In this document: in pieces, positions 43,471-53,058 of the stretch | Numbering within the stretch: the stretch's first letter is position 1 | How the letters are laid out: each line of letters begins with the position of its first letter | Assembly: GCA_036495715.1 (NCBI GenBank) | Contig: DASXML010000011.1 | Span: 18,734 to 82,733 of the forward strand | Reading direction: 5' to 3' | Length of the DNA: 64,000 nucleotides | Source of the DNA: Scandinavium sp036495715 | GTDB lineage: Bacteria > Pseudomonadota > Gammaproteobacteria > Enterobacterales > Enterobacteriaceae | The notes under the pieces: model-generated | Seen by the model: only the letters and a program-made list of their open reading frames with translations | The model's database searches: none | Told to the model about the DNA's origin: nothing | Program-made: the position numbers and the translations under genes

Positions 43471-44025
43471 TTACTCCGGCAACGTCCAGTCACCGTCGTT
43501 GAGTGGGCGCTGTACAATCAACGTATCCCGCCAGTCACCCATTTTATACCCCACGCTGCGCAACTGTCCGACCACCTCAAAACCGTGCTTTTTGTGCAAC
43601 CGCAGCGAGCCGGAATTATTGCTCCCGTCGCCAATCACCGCCACCATTTGCCGCCAGGGTCCCTGTTCGCATATCTCAAGCAGTCGTGTCAGCAGCGAAC
43701 TGCCTATGCCGCGTCCGCCCATGCTGGCATCGACATAAATAGACTCTTCGATGGTGAAACGGTAGGCGGGGCGAGGGCGATACTGATTGGCATAACAATA
43801 GCCGACGATAATGCCGCGATACAGCGCCACCAGCCAGGGCAATCCCTGCTTAGTGACGGCACTCATGCGCTCGCGCATTTCATCGACCGAAGGGGGAACT
43901 TCTTCAAAAGAGGCACGACCGTTCAGTACATGCCAGGCATACAGGGCGGCGATCGCGTGTGCATCGTCGGGCTTTGCTTCGCGAATGTCGACTTCCGCGC
44001 CGTATAACACATCTACCGCTGACAT
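43471..44025 (-). CDS. GNAT N-acetyltransferase of the phosphinothricin acetyltransferase type
   Basis: 184-residue GNAT-fold enzyme. VDIREAKPDDAHAIAALYAWHV at 12-33 and FEEVPPS near 40 are the usual start of the PAT/MnaT group, and the acetyl-CoA pyrophosphate loop reads GRGIGSSLL (104-112). PAT-like proteins N-acetylate amino-acid-like substrates such as methionine sulfone or phosphinothricin; the real substrate is unknown. I recall no gene between pbpG and dld in E. coli K-12, so it looks like an accessory gene. Confidence 0.85.
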   Translation of the reverse strand: MSAVDVLYGAEVDIREAKPDDAHAIAALYAWHVLNGRASFEEVPPSVDEMRERMSAVTKQGLPWLVALYRGIIVGYCYANQYRPRPAYRFTIEESIYVDASMGGRGIGSSLLTRLLEICEQGPWRQMVAVIGDGSNNSGSLRLHKKHGFEVVGQLRSVGYKMGDWRDTLIVQRPLNDGDWTLPE

Positions 44026-44048
44026 GATGTTAACTCCCCAGTCTGCCG

Positions 44049-44072
44049 GGCCAGAGAAACGTTTCTCTGGCC
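44049..44072. promoter_or_regulatory. Perfect 24-bp palindrome upstream of the GNAT gene
   Basis: GGCCAGAGAAAC is followed directly by its exact inverse complement GTTTCTCTGGCC. The centre GAAACGTTTC equals the core of Cra and related LacI-family operators. It lies 23 bases before the acetyltransferase start codon and downstream of dld. It could be an operator, or a hairpin ending dld, though no U tract follows on the minus strand. Confidence 0.5.
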
Positions 44073-44119
44073 TTTTGACCTACTGTAATCGGAGTTAAGC
44101 CGCAATACACTACTCCCTA

Positions 44120-45883
44120 TTATTTTAGGGGGGCTTCCGCTGGCGTTACGCTATCAGCTTGTTCGGGCGTAGAGCCTTCCCCCCAATATTTCTGCTTACT
44201 GGTCTTACCAATACCGGGATTCATGCTGTTGGTGGGATCATTTTCACGATAAAACTGTTTTAAGGTGTCAGCCGCTTCGTAGAGATGTCCTACGTTATGT
44301 TCGGCAGGATATTGTGCACCACGCTCGCGTAGCAGCGTCAGCATTTGCTCTTTCAGCGCATGCGCGTCCACGCCTTTCTTCACGATGTAATCCTGATGGA
44401 AGACGTGACACATAAAGTGGCCATAGTAGAGTTTGTGGGTGACCTGGCTGTCGATTTCCGGCGGCAGCTTTTCAAACCATTGGTTGTCGTTGCGACGCAG
44501 CGCGATATCCAGCGCCAGAATGTCTTCCACTTCATCCGAATGCACCGCCTGATAGCGGATCGCCGCGCCTGCTGCGGCAAAACGATGCAGAAATGCTTTG
44601 CTGCCTTCTTCGGGTGTACAGGCGAAAAATGCGCCTTCCGCGGTTTTGAAGTAGTCACTCAACCAGGTTTGCGCTTCGTCGATCCCGTCACCCGCCATCT
44701 TCAGCATTAAATGGTGCTCGTACTGGTTACGGTAATCTTTCATGCGTTCCGGGAGATGCGCCGGGAAAACGTGCCCCAGTTTCTGCATAAAGCGATCGGT
44801 AAAGTGCGGTTTAAACAGCGGCACTTTCGTCAGCATCGCGTCGGTGCGGCCCTTCATCGTAAAGAAGAACGGCATTTTGTCGGTGCCGAGTTTGTCGATC
44901 ATCAGGAAGGTGTCTTTGCCATACTGTTCCGCGATGTCGTAAATGTCGCGGTGCATATACTCCCCGGCGACGGGCAGATGGGCGAAATTCGCCAGCATAT
45001 GACGGCGAATTTCGGCCAGTACATCCGGTTGATTGGTGCCAATGTAAAACACCTGCTGGCGTTTTTCGGCTTCAAACGTATCCAGACGAACGGCGAAAAC
45101 CGCTAACTTCCCGGCACAGCCGGAGGATTCAAACAAACGTTCCGGGTCCGCGTTGTAGCGCGCTGGCGTGTCCGCATCGACATCACGCACGCGGGTTACG
45201 TAGTCGTGATCATGGGCGTGGCGGGAATCGTGCTTCACATCGCTGTCTTTCAGGCGATCGTCATCCAGCTTGCTGAGGATCTGCTCGGGCGTTTCGCCCA
45301 GATCGATGCCCAGATGGTTAACCAACTGGAGTCTGCCCTCTTCGGTGATACGCGCGAACAGCGACATTTCGGTGTAGGCCGGGCCACGCTGCACCAGAGA
45401 GCCACCGGAGTTATTACAGATCCCGCCGATCACTGAGGCGCCAATGCACGACGATCCGATCACCGAATGCGGCTCACGGCCAAAGGGTTTCAGCGCTTTC
45501 TCAAGTGAGTAGAGCGTCGTGCCCGGATACGCCAGCACCTGCTGGCCCTTGTCGAGCAGATGCAGTTTATCCAGACGCAGGGTGCTGATAATCACAATCT
45601 GGCGGTCGTAATCGTTGCCGTTTGGCGTAGAGCCTTCGGTCAGGCCGGTGTTGGCGGCCTGCATCAGAATAATTTTGTCGGCCTGAACACAGGCGCTCAG
45701 CACGCGCCACAGTTCAAGCAGCGTACCGGGAAAAACAACGGCAAGCGCATCGCCATTGCCTGAACGAAAGCCCTTGCGATAGCGGGCGGTTTTGGCCGGG
45801 TCGGTCAGCAGGTGTGAATGACCCACCAGACGGGTCAGTTCAGAAAGAAAAGAGGTGTTATCGATTGTTGTTGTGGAAGACAT
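44120..45883 (-). CDS. dld: Quinone-dependent D-lactate dehydrogenase Dld
   Basis: Peripheral membrane FAD enzyme that oxidises D-lactate to pyruvate and feeds electrons to quinone. N-terminal FAD-binding domain with PGTTLYSLEKALKPFGREPHSVIGSSCIGASVIGG region; cap and membrane-binding domains follow. I chose the ATG at 45883 behind AGGAGTGAGAAG, giving 587 residues. E. coli Dld is 571; the extra 16 are a C-terminal tail after GKTSKQKYWGEG rich in Pro, Glu and Ala. An upstream frame start at 45922 is not supported. Confidence 0.95.
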   Translation of the reverse strand: MSSTTTIDNTSFLSELTRLVGHSHLLTDPAKTARYRKGFRSGNGDALAVVFPGTLLELWRVLSACVQADKIILMQAANTGLTEGSTPNGNDYDRQIVIISTLRLDKLHLLDKGQQVLAYPGTTLYSLEKALKPFGREPHSVIGSSCIGASVIGGICNNSGGSLVQRGPAYTEMSLFARITEEGRLQLVNHLGIDLGETPEQILSKLDDDRLKDSDVKHDSRHAHDHDYVTRVRDVDADTPARYNADPERLFESSGCAGKLAVFAVRLDTFEAEKRQQVFYIGTNQPDVLAEIRRHMLANFAHLPVAGEYMHRDIYDIAEQYGKDTFLMIDKLGTDKMPFFFTMKGRTDAMLTKVPLFKPHFTDRFMQKLGHVFPAHLPERMKDYRNQYEHHLMLKMAGDGIDEAQTWLSDYFKTAEGAFFACTPEEGSKAFLHRFAAAGAAIRYQAVHSDEVEDILALDIALRRNDNQWFEKLPPEIDSQVTHKLYYGHFMCHVFHQDYIVKKGVDAHALKEQMLTLLRERGAQYPAEHNVGHLYEAADTLKQFYRENDPTNSMNPGIGKTSKQKYWGEGSTPEQADSVTPAEAPLK

Positions 45884-46095
45884 CTTCTCACTCCTTGTGA
45901 TGCAGAAAGTGCGGTAATGCATTTTTTATAGTGACTCAAGGATAGCGCTTTGTATGACAATTTCATGCAGGAAATCGGTGAAAATTAGGAGCATCACCAT
46001 TTCATTGTGTTCGCACCCTCCTCAGGCTTATGGCAAACTGCTGTTTTTTGGCAGGCTTTTGCCGAGATACCCGGTCTGAAGAGAGAGAATATAAG

Positions 46096-48393
46096 ATGAA
46101 ATGGCTTTGTTCTGTAGGCGTGGCCGTGAGCCTTGCGCTGCAACCTGCGCTGGCCGACGAGATGTTCGGCAACCATCCGCTGACGCAGCAGGCGCGCGAT
46201 GCGTTTGTCACCTGTCTGCTGAAAAAGATGACCGTGGATGAGAAAATCGGTCAGCTGCGCCTGATAAGCGTCGGCCCGGATAACCCGAAAGAAGCCATTC
46301 GCGCGATGATCAAAGACGGTCAGGTGGGGGCGATTTTCAACACCGTGACGCGGGAGGATATTCGCGCCATGCAGGATCAGGTGATGCAGCTTAGCCGCCT
46401 GAAAATTCCTCTGTTCTTCGCCTACGATGTGGTGCACGGTCAGCGTACCGTGTTCCCGATTAGTCTCGGCCTTGCCTCTTCATTTAACCTCGACGCGGTG
46501 CGCACCGTGGGCCGCATTTCCGCCTACGAAGCCGCCGATGACGGCCTGAATATGACCTGGGCGCCAATGGTCGATGTATCACGCGATCCGCGCTGGGGCC
46601 GCGCCTCTGAAGGTTTCGGCGAAGACACGTATCTGACGTCGATGATGGGTAAAACCATGGTTGAAGCGATGCAGGGCAAAAGCCCGGCAGACCGCTATTC
46701 GGTGATGACCAGCGTCAAACACTACGCCGCTTACGGCGCGGTAGAAGGCGGTAAAGAGTACAACACCGTCGACATGAGCCCTCAGCGTCTGTTCAATGAC
46801 TACATGCCGCCGTACAAAGCCGGGCTGGATGCAGGCAGCGGTGGGGTAATGGTCGCTCTGAATTCCCTGAACGGCACGCCAGCGACGTCCGATGCGTGGC
46901 TGCTGAAAGATGTGCTGCGTCAACAATGGGGCTTCAAAGGCATCACCATTTCCGATCATGGCGCGATCAAAGAGTTGATTAAGCACGGTGCGGCTTCCGA
47001 TCCGGAAGACGCGGTGCGCGTGGCGCTGAAAGCCGGCATCGACATGAGTATGAGCGACGAGTACTACAGCAAATATCTGCCGGGTCTTATCAAGAGCGGC
47101 AAGGTGACAATGGCTGAACTCGACGATGCGACGCGCCACGTGCTGAACGTCAAATATGACATGGGGCTGTTTAACGATCCGTACAGCCATCTGGGGCTGA
47201 AAGAGTCTGACCCGAAAGACACCAATGCCGAAACGCGTCTGCATCGTCAGGATGCCCGTCAGGTCGCACGTGAAAGCCTGGTATTGTTGAAAAACCGCCT
47301 CGACACGCTGCCGCTGAAAAAGTCCGGCACCATTGCCGTGGTTGGCCCACTGGCCGACAGCAAACGTGACGTGATGGGCAGTTGGTCTGCCGCCGGTGTC
47401 GCTGACCAGTCGGTGCCGGTGCTCGACGGTATCAAAACCGCAGTGGGTGATAACGCCAAAGTGATTTACGCCAAAGGCGCAAACATCACCAACGATAAAG
47501 ACATTGTTAACTTCCTCAACCTGTACGAAGAAGCTGTGAAGGTCGATACCCGTTCGCCACAGGCGATGATTGATGAAGCGGTTGCTGCGGCGAAACAATC
47601 CGATGTTGTTGTCGCGGTAGTGGGTGAAGCGCAGGGCATGGCGCACGAAGCCTCCAGCCGTACCGACATCAGCATTCCGCAGAGCCAGAAAGACCTGATT
47701 GCCGCGCTGAAAGCGACCGGCAAACCGCTGGTGCTGGTGCTGATGAATGGCCGTCCGCTGACGCTGGTGCAGGAAGACCAACAAGCGGACGCGATGCTGG
47801 AAACCTGGTTCGCCGGTACAGAAGGCGGTAACGCCATTGCGGATGTGCTGTTCGGTGACTACAACCCGTCGGGCAAACTGCCAATGTCCTTCCCGCGTTC
47901 CGTGGGGCAGATCCCGACCTATTACAGCCACCTGAACACCGGTCGTCCGTATAACGCCGACAAGCCGAATAAATACACGTCACGCTACTTTGACGAAGCC
48001 AACGGCCCGCTGTATCCGTTCGGCTATGGCCTGAGCTACACCACGTTTAGCGTCTCTGACGTGAAACTCTCTTCGCCGACGATGAAGGCCGATGGCAGCG
48101 TGACCGCCAGCGTTGACGTGACCAACACGGGCAAGCGTGACGGGGCGACGGTGATGCAGATGTATGTGCAGGATGTCACGGCGTCGATGAGTCGTCCGGT
48201 GAAACAGCTGCGCGGCTTCAAGAAAGTGACGCTGAAAGCAGGCGAAACCCAAACCGTTAGCTTCCCGATTGACGTTAACGCGCTGAAATTCTGGAACCAG
48301 CAGATGAAATACGCCGCAGAGCCGGGTAAATTTAACGTCTTTATTGGCGTCGATTCTGCCCGCGTGAAGCAGGGCGAGTTCGAACTACAGTAA
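46096..48393 (+). CDS. bglX: Periplasmic beta-glucosidase BglX
   Basis: Glycoside hydrolase family 3 enzyme. Signal peptide of 20 residues ending PALA; GH3 N-terminal domain with nucleophile Asp287 in GITISDHG and the KHYAAYG segment; GH3 C-terminal domain; fibronectin type III-like domain at the C-terminus (GATVMQMYVQD onward). 765 residues as in E. coli. The ATG at 46096 is preceded by GAGAGAG; an upstream frame start at 46030 has no support. Divergent from dld. Confidence 0.97.
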   Translation: MKWLCSVGVAVSLALQPALADEMFGNHPLTQQARDAFVTCLLKKMTVDEKIGQLRLISVGPDNPKEAIRAMIKDGQVGAIFNTVTREDIRAMQDQVMQLSRLKIPLFFAYDVVHGQRTVFPISLGLASSFNLDAVRTVGRISAYEAADDGLNMTWAPMVDVSRDPRWGRASEGFGEDTYLTSMMGKTMVEAMQGKSPADRYSVMTSVKHYAAYGAVEGGKEYNTVDMSPQRLFNDYMPPYKAGLDAGSGGVMVALNSLNGTPATSDAWLLKDVLRQQWGFKGITISDHGAIKELIKHGAASDPEDAVRVALKAGIDMSMSDEYYSKYLPGLIKSGKVTMAELDDATRHVLNVKYDMGLFNDPYSHLGLKESDPKDTNAETRLHRQDARQVARESLVLLKNRLDTLPLKKSGTIAVVGPLADSKRDVMGSWSAAGVADQSVPVLDGIKTAVGDNAKVIYAKGANITNDKDIVNFLNLYEEAVKVDTRSPQAMIDEAVAAAKQSDVVVAVVGEAQGMAHEASSRTDISIPQSQKDLIAALKATGKPLVLVLMNGRPLTLVQEDQQADAMLETWFAGTEGGNAIADVLFGDYNPSGKLPMSFPRSVGQIPTYYSHLNTGRPYNADKPNKYTSRYFDEANGPLYPFGYGLSYTTFSVSDVKLSSPTMKADGSVTASVDVTNTGKRDGATVMQMYVQDVTASMSRPVKQLRGFKKVTLKAGETQTVSFPIDVNALKFWNQQMKYAAEPGKFNVFIGVDSARVKQGEFELQ

Positions 48394-48394
48394 A

Positions 48395-48428
48395 TAAAAA
48401 AAGCCCCTTCCCGATATTGGGAAGGGGC
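48395..48428 (-). terminator. Terminator of the fimbrial operon (also next to bglX)
   Basis: GCCCCTTCCC pairs with GGGAAGGGGC around GATATT. The A run at 48395-48402 becomes the U tract on the minus strand, so its direction suits the incoming fimbrial operon; on the plus strand the U tract is missing, though the hairpin may still protect the bglX mRNA end. Confidence 0.85.
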
Positions 48429-48460
48429 CAAACCCCACACCTCAATACTCCCTTTTATTC

Positions 48461-49201
48461 TTATCCCTTTCCCTGCTTCATATTTGATGGCGACACGCTG
48501 TAGCTGCGCGTATTGCCCGAATCGGTAATCACGTCATAAACCACTTTTTCCCCGGCGGTGAGCGGGGCGCTGAGCGGCACATCCAGCCAGGCTTTCGGTG
48601 CCACCATTAGCCCGCCAACGGCTTTTTGCGCGCCAGGGTGAATGGTCAGGCTCATAAACCACGGTGTCGGGTTTTCAATCCTCAGTTGGTTGCCGTTCAG
48701 CGTGAAACGCAGCTGTTGTTCGTCACTTTCCTGTGGCACCGCCAGTCCGGCGGGGCGAATCAACACCTTCAACCGCAGGCGCAGTGGCAGTGGCAGAATG
48801 ACTTTACGTGCGCCGCCGCTTGCCGCCTGAGTATTCGGTGGAATTTGATAGACGTTGAGCCAGAACAGACTCTCCCGATCGCTGGCAAGCGTATGGCGCG
48901 AACTCAGCATCAATCGCAACGAGCGCAGCTCTCCGGGCAACATGCGAAATACCGGCGGCACCACCACTACCGGGGTACTGCTGCTGTCCGGTGATGAATC
49001 TGCATCGCCCTTATCGGTCCAGGCCTGAATCAACATTGGTGTGCCGCTATCGTTGGATAAATTCAGAGACTGCACCGCATCCGACGACGAAAAAATAAGC
49101 CGCGTGCGATCGATATTCACGGCTGCATTGGCCTGGACTGTATACAGCGCCAGCGCAGCAAACGCACTACTGAAAACTGACCACCACCTGCAACTGCGCA
49201 T
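48461..49201 (-). CDS. Second periplasmic fimbrial chaperone (PapD-like)
   Basis: 246-residue protein with signal peptide (cleavage after ANA near 27) and the two immunoglobulin-like PapD domains. N-domain: AAVNIDRTRLIFSSSDAVQSLNLSNDS; the subunit-binding strand region contains FRMLPGELRSLRLMLSS and the conserved ESLFWLNVYQIPP; C-domain from about 140 with IENPTPWFMSL. It ends the operon and its ATG lies 35 bases inside the adhesin gene. A second chaperone beside the adhesin may serve only that subunit (inference). It is clearly diverged from the first chaperone. Confidence 0.88.
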   Translation of the reverse strand: MRSCRWWSVFSSAFAALALYTVQANAAVNIDRTRLIFSSSDAVQSLNLSNDSGTPMLIQAWTDKGDADSSPDSSSTPVVVVPPVFRMLPGELRSLRLMLSSRHTLASDRESLFWLNVYQIPPNTQAASGGARKVILPLPLRLRLKVLIRPAGLAVPQESDEQQLRFTLNGNQLRIENPTPWFMSLTIHPGAQKAVGGLMVAPKAWLDVPLSAPLTAGEKVVYDVITDSGNTRSYSVSPSNMKQGKG

Positions 49202-50495
49202 TCACGGTTCCTGCTGTCACTGTTTGTCCACTGAGCGCCTCAAGGGAGGCGGTAAAATCGCCGCTGTAGGTATTAACCGTATCGGAAGAGACCAGCGTGG
49301 TCAGATTCTGATAGGCATACCAGCCACGGCTGTTGCCCGTCCCGGTACTGGCACGGTCTGGCAGGAGATTCAACGCGGAACCGCTGCGGTCATACAGGCG
49401 AATGCCTACGCCAGAGGCCACGCCGCTGGCGCCATAGTTGTTGTCCAGCAGCCAGGTTAAGCCGCCGCCGGAGGTCACCAATCCGAGCGTTTTGGCGGCA
49501 GAAACAGCGGTGGGCTGATTGACCAAAAAACCCATCGCTACGTTGGCAGCACTGGTGGTGGAAGCGCTGACGCTGGATTTCGCCCCCGCTTCGCATTGCA
49601 GGCTAACGGTAAACGGCGCCTGGCTACTGCCACCGGACTGTAAAGTGGCGCTACTGATGGTTGGCAGCAGCACCACTGCCGGGTAATCCTTCACTATGCA
49701 TAACGCGCCGCGCACATAGGTCACATTGCCATAGGTGCTCCACGCGCCGGGCCAGTTGCCGTACCAGCCATAGAAGTAGGAGAGGCTGTCCATTCCGGCA
49801 TTCAGCGAATTGGTATCCAGCCCCGGTCCTTTAAACGCGATATAGCCGCGCGGCTGGGTGTAGGCGTCTTTGTACATATTCGAGGCGTTGAGGTAGTAGC
49901 TGGTAGAGGTGATTTTGTACATTTCGTACAGCACGTTGCTGAACGCGCTCGCCGGAATGTAAATGTAAGTGTCATCCTGGAACCAGCTGTCGGCGGTGAG
50001 CTGGCGCTGCTTCCAGTAACGGCTGTAGTACTCACCGGAACTGAGGTTGGTCATCCGTACCGCCACGTTTTTCGCCACATCATAATACGCGCCGTCGACT
50101 TCGCTGGTGGTGTACTGCCCGGTATAGGCGTTGTCGCCGTTGGTGGCATACATCTCATACAGGCTACCGGCATCGGCCAACTGGCAGCGATAGAGGATCT
50201 GATTGCTGGTATAGGCTTTGTTAGTCGCGCTGGTCAAAAAATTCCCCACTGCGCTGGCGATAAGCGTGACGGAGGGCTGGAAATTGCTGCCGCTGTTGAG
50301 GCTGATGGTGGCGGGCAGGCCGATATTGCCGTTACAGGTATCGCACGCGCCGGCCCAGCTGGCGGCGGTATAGCCTGCCGCAATGGCCGCTGCCGACAGC
50401 GATGAGGTGGCGGTGACTTTGGTGCAGGCTGCCCATAGCGAAGCGCTGCACAGCAGGCTCGCGATAAACAGAAGCGATCGGGCGTTGAAACGCAT
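49167..50495 (-). CDS. Two-domain fimbrial tip adhesin
   Basis: 442 residues; signal peptide ending SLWA near 22, mature start ACTKVTATSS. The N-terminal two thirds (to about 275) is Tyr- and Ser-rich with Cys pairs (ACDTC, YRCQLA, ALCIVKD) and resembles no lectin I can name. The last third (from AVVLLPTISSATLQSGG) is a pilin domain ending in VSFQ, with the penultimate-aromatic C-terminus recognised by chaperones. That layout fits a two-domain tip adhesin. The ATG at 50495 has AAGGAG 8 bases upstream, formed by the last codons of the usher gene; it follows the usher stop codon by 4 bases. Confidence 0.8.
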   Translation of the reverse strand: MRFNARSLLFIASLLCSASLWAACTKVTATSSLSAAAIAAGYTAASWAGACDTCNGNIGLPATISLNSGSNFQPSVTLIASAVGNFLTSATNKAYTSNQILYRCQLADAGSLYEMYATNGDNAYTGQYTTSEVDGAYYDVAKNVAVRMTNLSSGEYYSRYWKQRQLTADSWFQDDTYIYIPASAFSNVLYEMYKITSTSYYLNASNMYKDAYTQPRGYIAFKGPGLDTNSLNAGMDSLSYFYGWYGNWPGAWSTYGNVTYVRGALCIVKDYPAVVLLPTISSATLQSGGSSQAPFTVSLQCEAGAKSSVSASTTSAANVAMGFLVNQPTAVSAAKTLGLVTSGGGLTWLLDNNYGASGVASGVGIRLYDRSGSALNLLPDRASTGTGNSRGWYAYQNLTTLVSSDTVNTYSGDFTASLEALSGQTVTAGTVNAQLQVVVSFQ

Positions 50496-50499
50496 ACCG

Positions 50500-53058
50500 C
50501 TACTCCTTCTCACAGGTTTTATTCAAATGGATGATGTCGTCCGGGCTATCGATATTCAGCTGATAACGGACGTGACAGGCCTGGTTTGCCGCATTTCCCC
50601 AACGCACTTGCAGTGAGCCGGAGGCGCTGGCGATGCGGGCGTAAATCTGCCCGCCCTGACCGACCATACCGATGACCGTGCCTTCTGCGTCGAGCACGTC
50701 GGCACCCATCGGCGGCACGCGACCGTCGGCGGCTTTGAGGTTTATCAGCACCGCTTTGCCTTTCAGCGTGGCAAAGTTGACGCGCGTAATGGCACCCGCG
50801 TAAGGCACGACGCGCTGGCTGCCGCCGGTCAGTTCCGCTTCGTTATTCATCGTGCGGCTGTCGAGGCTGACGTTATTGCTGCGGTAAGGGGAGAGCGACG
50901 GCATGATGGCGTAGCCGAATCCGTCGATGACCGCGCCCTGGCCGTTTTGCACCACCGCACCCTGCGCGCCCTCGGCGTGGATCAGCGCAAAGGTTTCGCT
51001 GGTATAGGGTCCAGCCGTCAGGCCGCCCGAATGCAGCACCAGCGTACCGGAAGCACCCAGCGCGCTCTGGCGATAGTTTTCGCCCTGGTCATAGCTCGCG
51101 CGCACTGCGCCTATCCGGGTATTTTCCTGCACGCTACCGCCGAAAGTGCTCGAACTGCCGCTGGTGCCGTTGCGGTAGCGTTCATAGCCGCCATAGGTTG
51201 ACCATGAAAAATCGTTGTTCTCTCCGGCAGAGCCGCTCATTGAGAGCGTTGACGAGCGGCTCTGGCTCGACTGGTTATAGTTCATGGCAATCGACGAACG
51301 GCTGTTGCCCCAGTCGAACGGCACGGAGACGTTCAGGGAAATCGTCGTTTCACTGTATTTTTGTCGGCTACTGCTGTCCTGCGGGTCGTCTACGCTGCTG
51401 TAAAACCGGGTGTTGTCCCAGTGGGTGCGCTGTCGGGCGACGTTTACACCGTAGCTGATACGGTTCCACTGGTTGCTGTAGCCCAGCTGCAATTGGGTGA
51501 TGCGCGACTGATTGCCGTAGTAATCCGCGCTGCTGGCGCTGAGATTTAAGGTGCCATAGTCGCCCAGCGGCTGGCTTACCGTGGCTGACAGGCGGTTACG
51601 CTGCTGGAGTGTGTCGGAGTAGTAATCCGAGCCGGTTGCCTGTTCGCGACGTACCCCGAGCACATCCTGTAACTCACGAAAACCGCGGGTGGAATAGCGA
51701 TAGGCGGCCAGCACCAGGTTGGCGCCGGAAGTAAAGGTTTTGCTGTAGCTGAGTTCCGCACGCCAGCCCTGCTGACGCTCGTCATTCTGCACCCGGGCGT
51801 TCGACCAGGTGGCGTTCATGCCGAAGGCCCCGAAACCGGTCGCCCACACGCCGCCTGCGAGCCATGCCTGATAGTCTTCGGCAACGCGTGACCCGAGGTT
51901 GACGGTGACGTTGTTGTTGACCCCGCGTTGCAGCGTGCCTTCGAAGAAATCGTTGTTCACGCTGTAATACTGACGCACACGACCCAGCGCCAGCGAGTAA
52001 TGCCAGTTGCCGGGGCGAATGGAGTCCGGCACGGCGGAGTAGGGCACGGTGAACGACGATATTTTGCCGCTGGCTTCGATAACGTCGACGGTCAAATCGC
52101 CCTGATTACGGGTGTTATACAGATCGTCAATGACGAACGCGCCTGGCGGTACATGGGTTTCATAAATGACTTTACCGAGCTGCTTGATGACCACATGCGC
52201 ACTGCTGGCGGCCACACCACGAACTTCCGGCGCGTAGCCACGTTTCCCCTGCGGCCACATCCGTTCGTCGGTCGCGAGCTTCACCCCGTTGAATGAGATG
52301 CTGCCAAACAGGCTGGAATCGGTGTAGCTGTCGCCCAACGTCATCACGCTGTTGAGTGACTCGACGGGGCGCTGAACCCAGGTGCGAACGGCGTTATAGC
52401 GATACGCGCTGCCGCTCTGGCTGCTGTCGACGTAGCGCAGATTGCCCTGATGACGAACCTGCCACAGACCGATATTGGTGCCTGCGTTAATGCCGCTCCA
52501 CAGATACTGATAGCGATAGTGGCTGTCGGTATTCTCCGTCAATGTGTAGCTGGTGTTGTGGCGTAAAAACAGCGCCAGTGCGCCGCTGTCCCATTCCGAC
52601 GGCGAGATAAAACCGCGAGGCTGGCGTGACAGGGCAGCCATCGGGATCGTCAGCTGTAAGCGCAGCGTGGATGATTCAAACTGCCAGCTCGCACCGCTTG
52701 CCCATGCGGTCAGAGAGCGACACGCATCGTCCGCCACATTGTCAGCCATTGCTTTCAGCTGTACGGCTTTCATCAGTGAAGCGGGCAGACAAGGCTCAGG
52801 TTCACCGCCGTTTGCAGGCGCGGTGAAGGTGATTTTGACGCCGGTTTTGACGCGTTCGTTATTGACCCAGATATCGACCAGATAGCTGCCTGCGGCGATA
52901 TGCTGCTGGTTGAACTGGCCCAGACTCTGCCCATAGGCAGAACCCTGAAACAGGGCCGGGTCGAAGTAATATTCTTCTCCCCATGCCGCATTCGCCGTCA
53001 TCAGACCTATCAATACTGCCAGGCCTTTGGGCGGGAAATTATTGCCAGGTGACAGCAT
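50500..53058 (-). CDS. Outer-membrane fimbrial usher
   Basis: Forms the pore that assembles and secretes the fimbria. 852 residues with signal peptide (cleavage WG/EEYYF near 28). N-terminal periplasmic domain FDPALFQGSAYGQSLGQFNQQHIAAGSYLVDIWVN; 24-strand barrel with plug (GVAASSAHVVIKQLGKVIYETHVPPGAFVIDDL); C-terminal domains with Cys pair (ACHVRYQLN, KTCEKE). Start: ATG at 53058 overlaps the chaperone end by 20 bases; GTG at 53067 is possible. Complete by every family landmark. Confidence 0.93.
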   Translation of the reverse strand: MLSPGNNFPPKGLAVLIGLMTANAAWGEEYYFDPALFQGSAYGQSLGQFNQQHIAAGSYLVDIWVNNERVKTGVKITFTAPANGGEPEPCLPASLMKAVQLKAMADNVADDACRSLTAWASGASWQFESSTLRLQLTIPMAALSRQPRGFISPSEWDSGALALFLRHNTSYTLTENTDSHYRYQYLWSGINAGTNIGLWQVRHQGNLRYVDSSQSGSAYRYNAVRTWVQRPVESLNSVMTLGDSYTDSSLFGSISFNGVKLATDERMWPQGKRGYAPEVRGVAASSAHVVIKQLGKVIYETHVPPGAFVIDDLYNTRNQGDLTVDVIEASGKISSFTVPYSAVPDSIRPGNWHYSLALGRVRQYYSVNNDFFEGTLQRGVNNNVTVNLGSRVAEDYQAWLAGGVWATGFGAFGMNATWSNARVQNDERQQGWRAELSYSKTFTSGANLVLAAYRYSTRGFRELQDVLGVRREQATGSDYYSDTLQQRNRLSATVSQPLGDYGTLNLSASSADYYGNQSRITQLQLGYSNQWNRISYGVNVARQRTHWDNTRFYSSVDDPQDSSSRQKYSETTISLNVSVPFDWGNSRSSIAMNYNQSSQSRSSTLSMSGSAGENNDFSWSTYGGYERYRNGTSGSSSTFGGSVQENTRIGAVRASYDQGENYRQSALGASGTLVLHSGGLTAGPYTSETFALIHAEGAQGAVVQNGQGAVIDGFGYAIMPSLSPYRSNNVSLDSRTMNNEAELTGGSQRVVPYAGAITRVNFATLKGKAVLINLKAADGRVPPMGADVLDAEGTVIGMVGQGGQIYARIASASGSLQVRWGNAANQACHVRYQLNIDSPDDIIHLNKTCEKE

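Noticed and set aside
46579..47931. 450-codon minus-strand open frame opposite bglX
   Set aside because: Shadow of the GH3 enzyme; His/Arg-rich translation without domain motifs or ribosome binding site.
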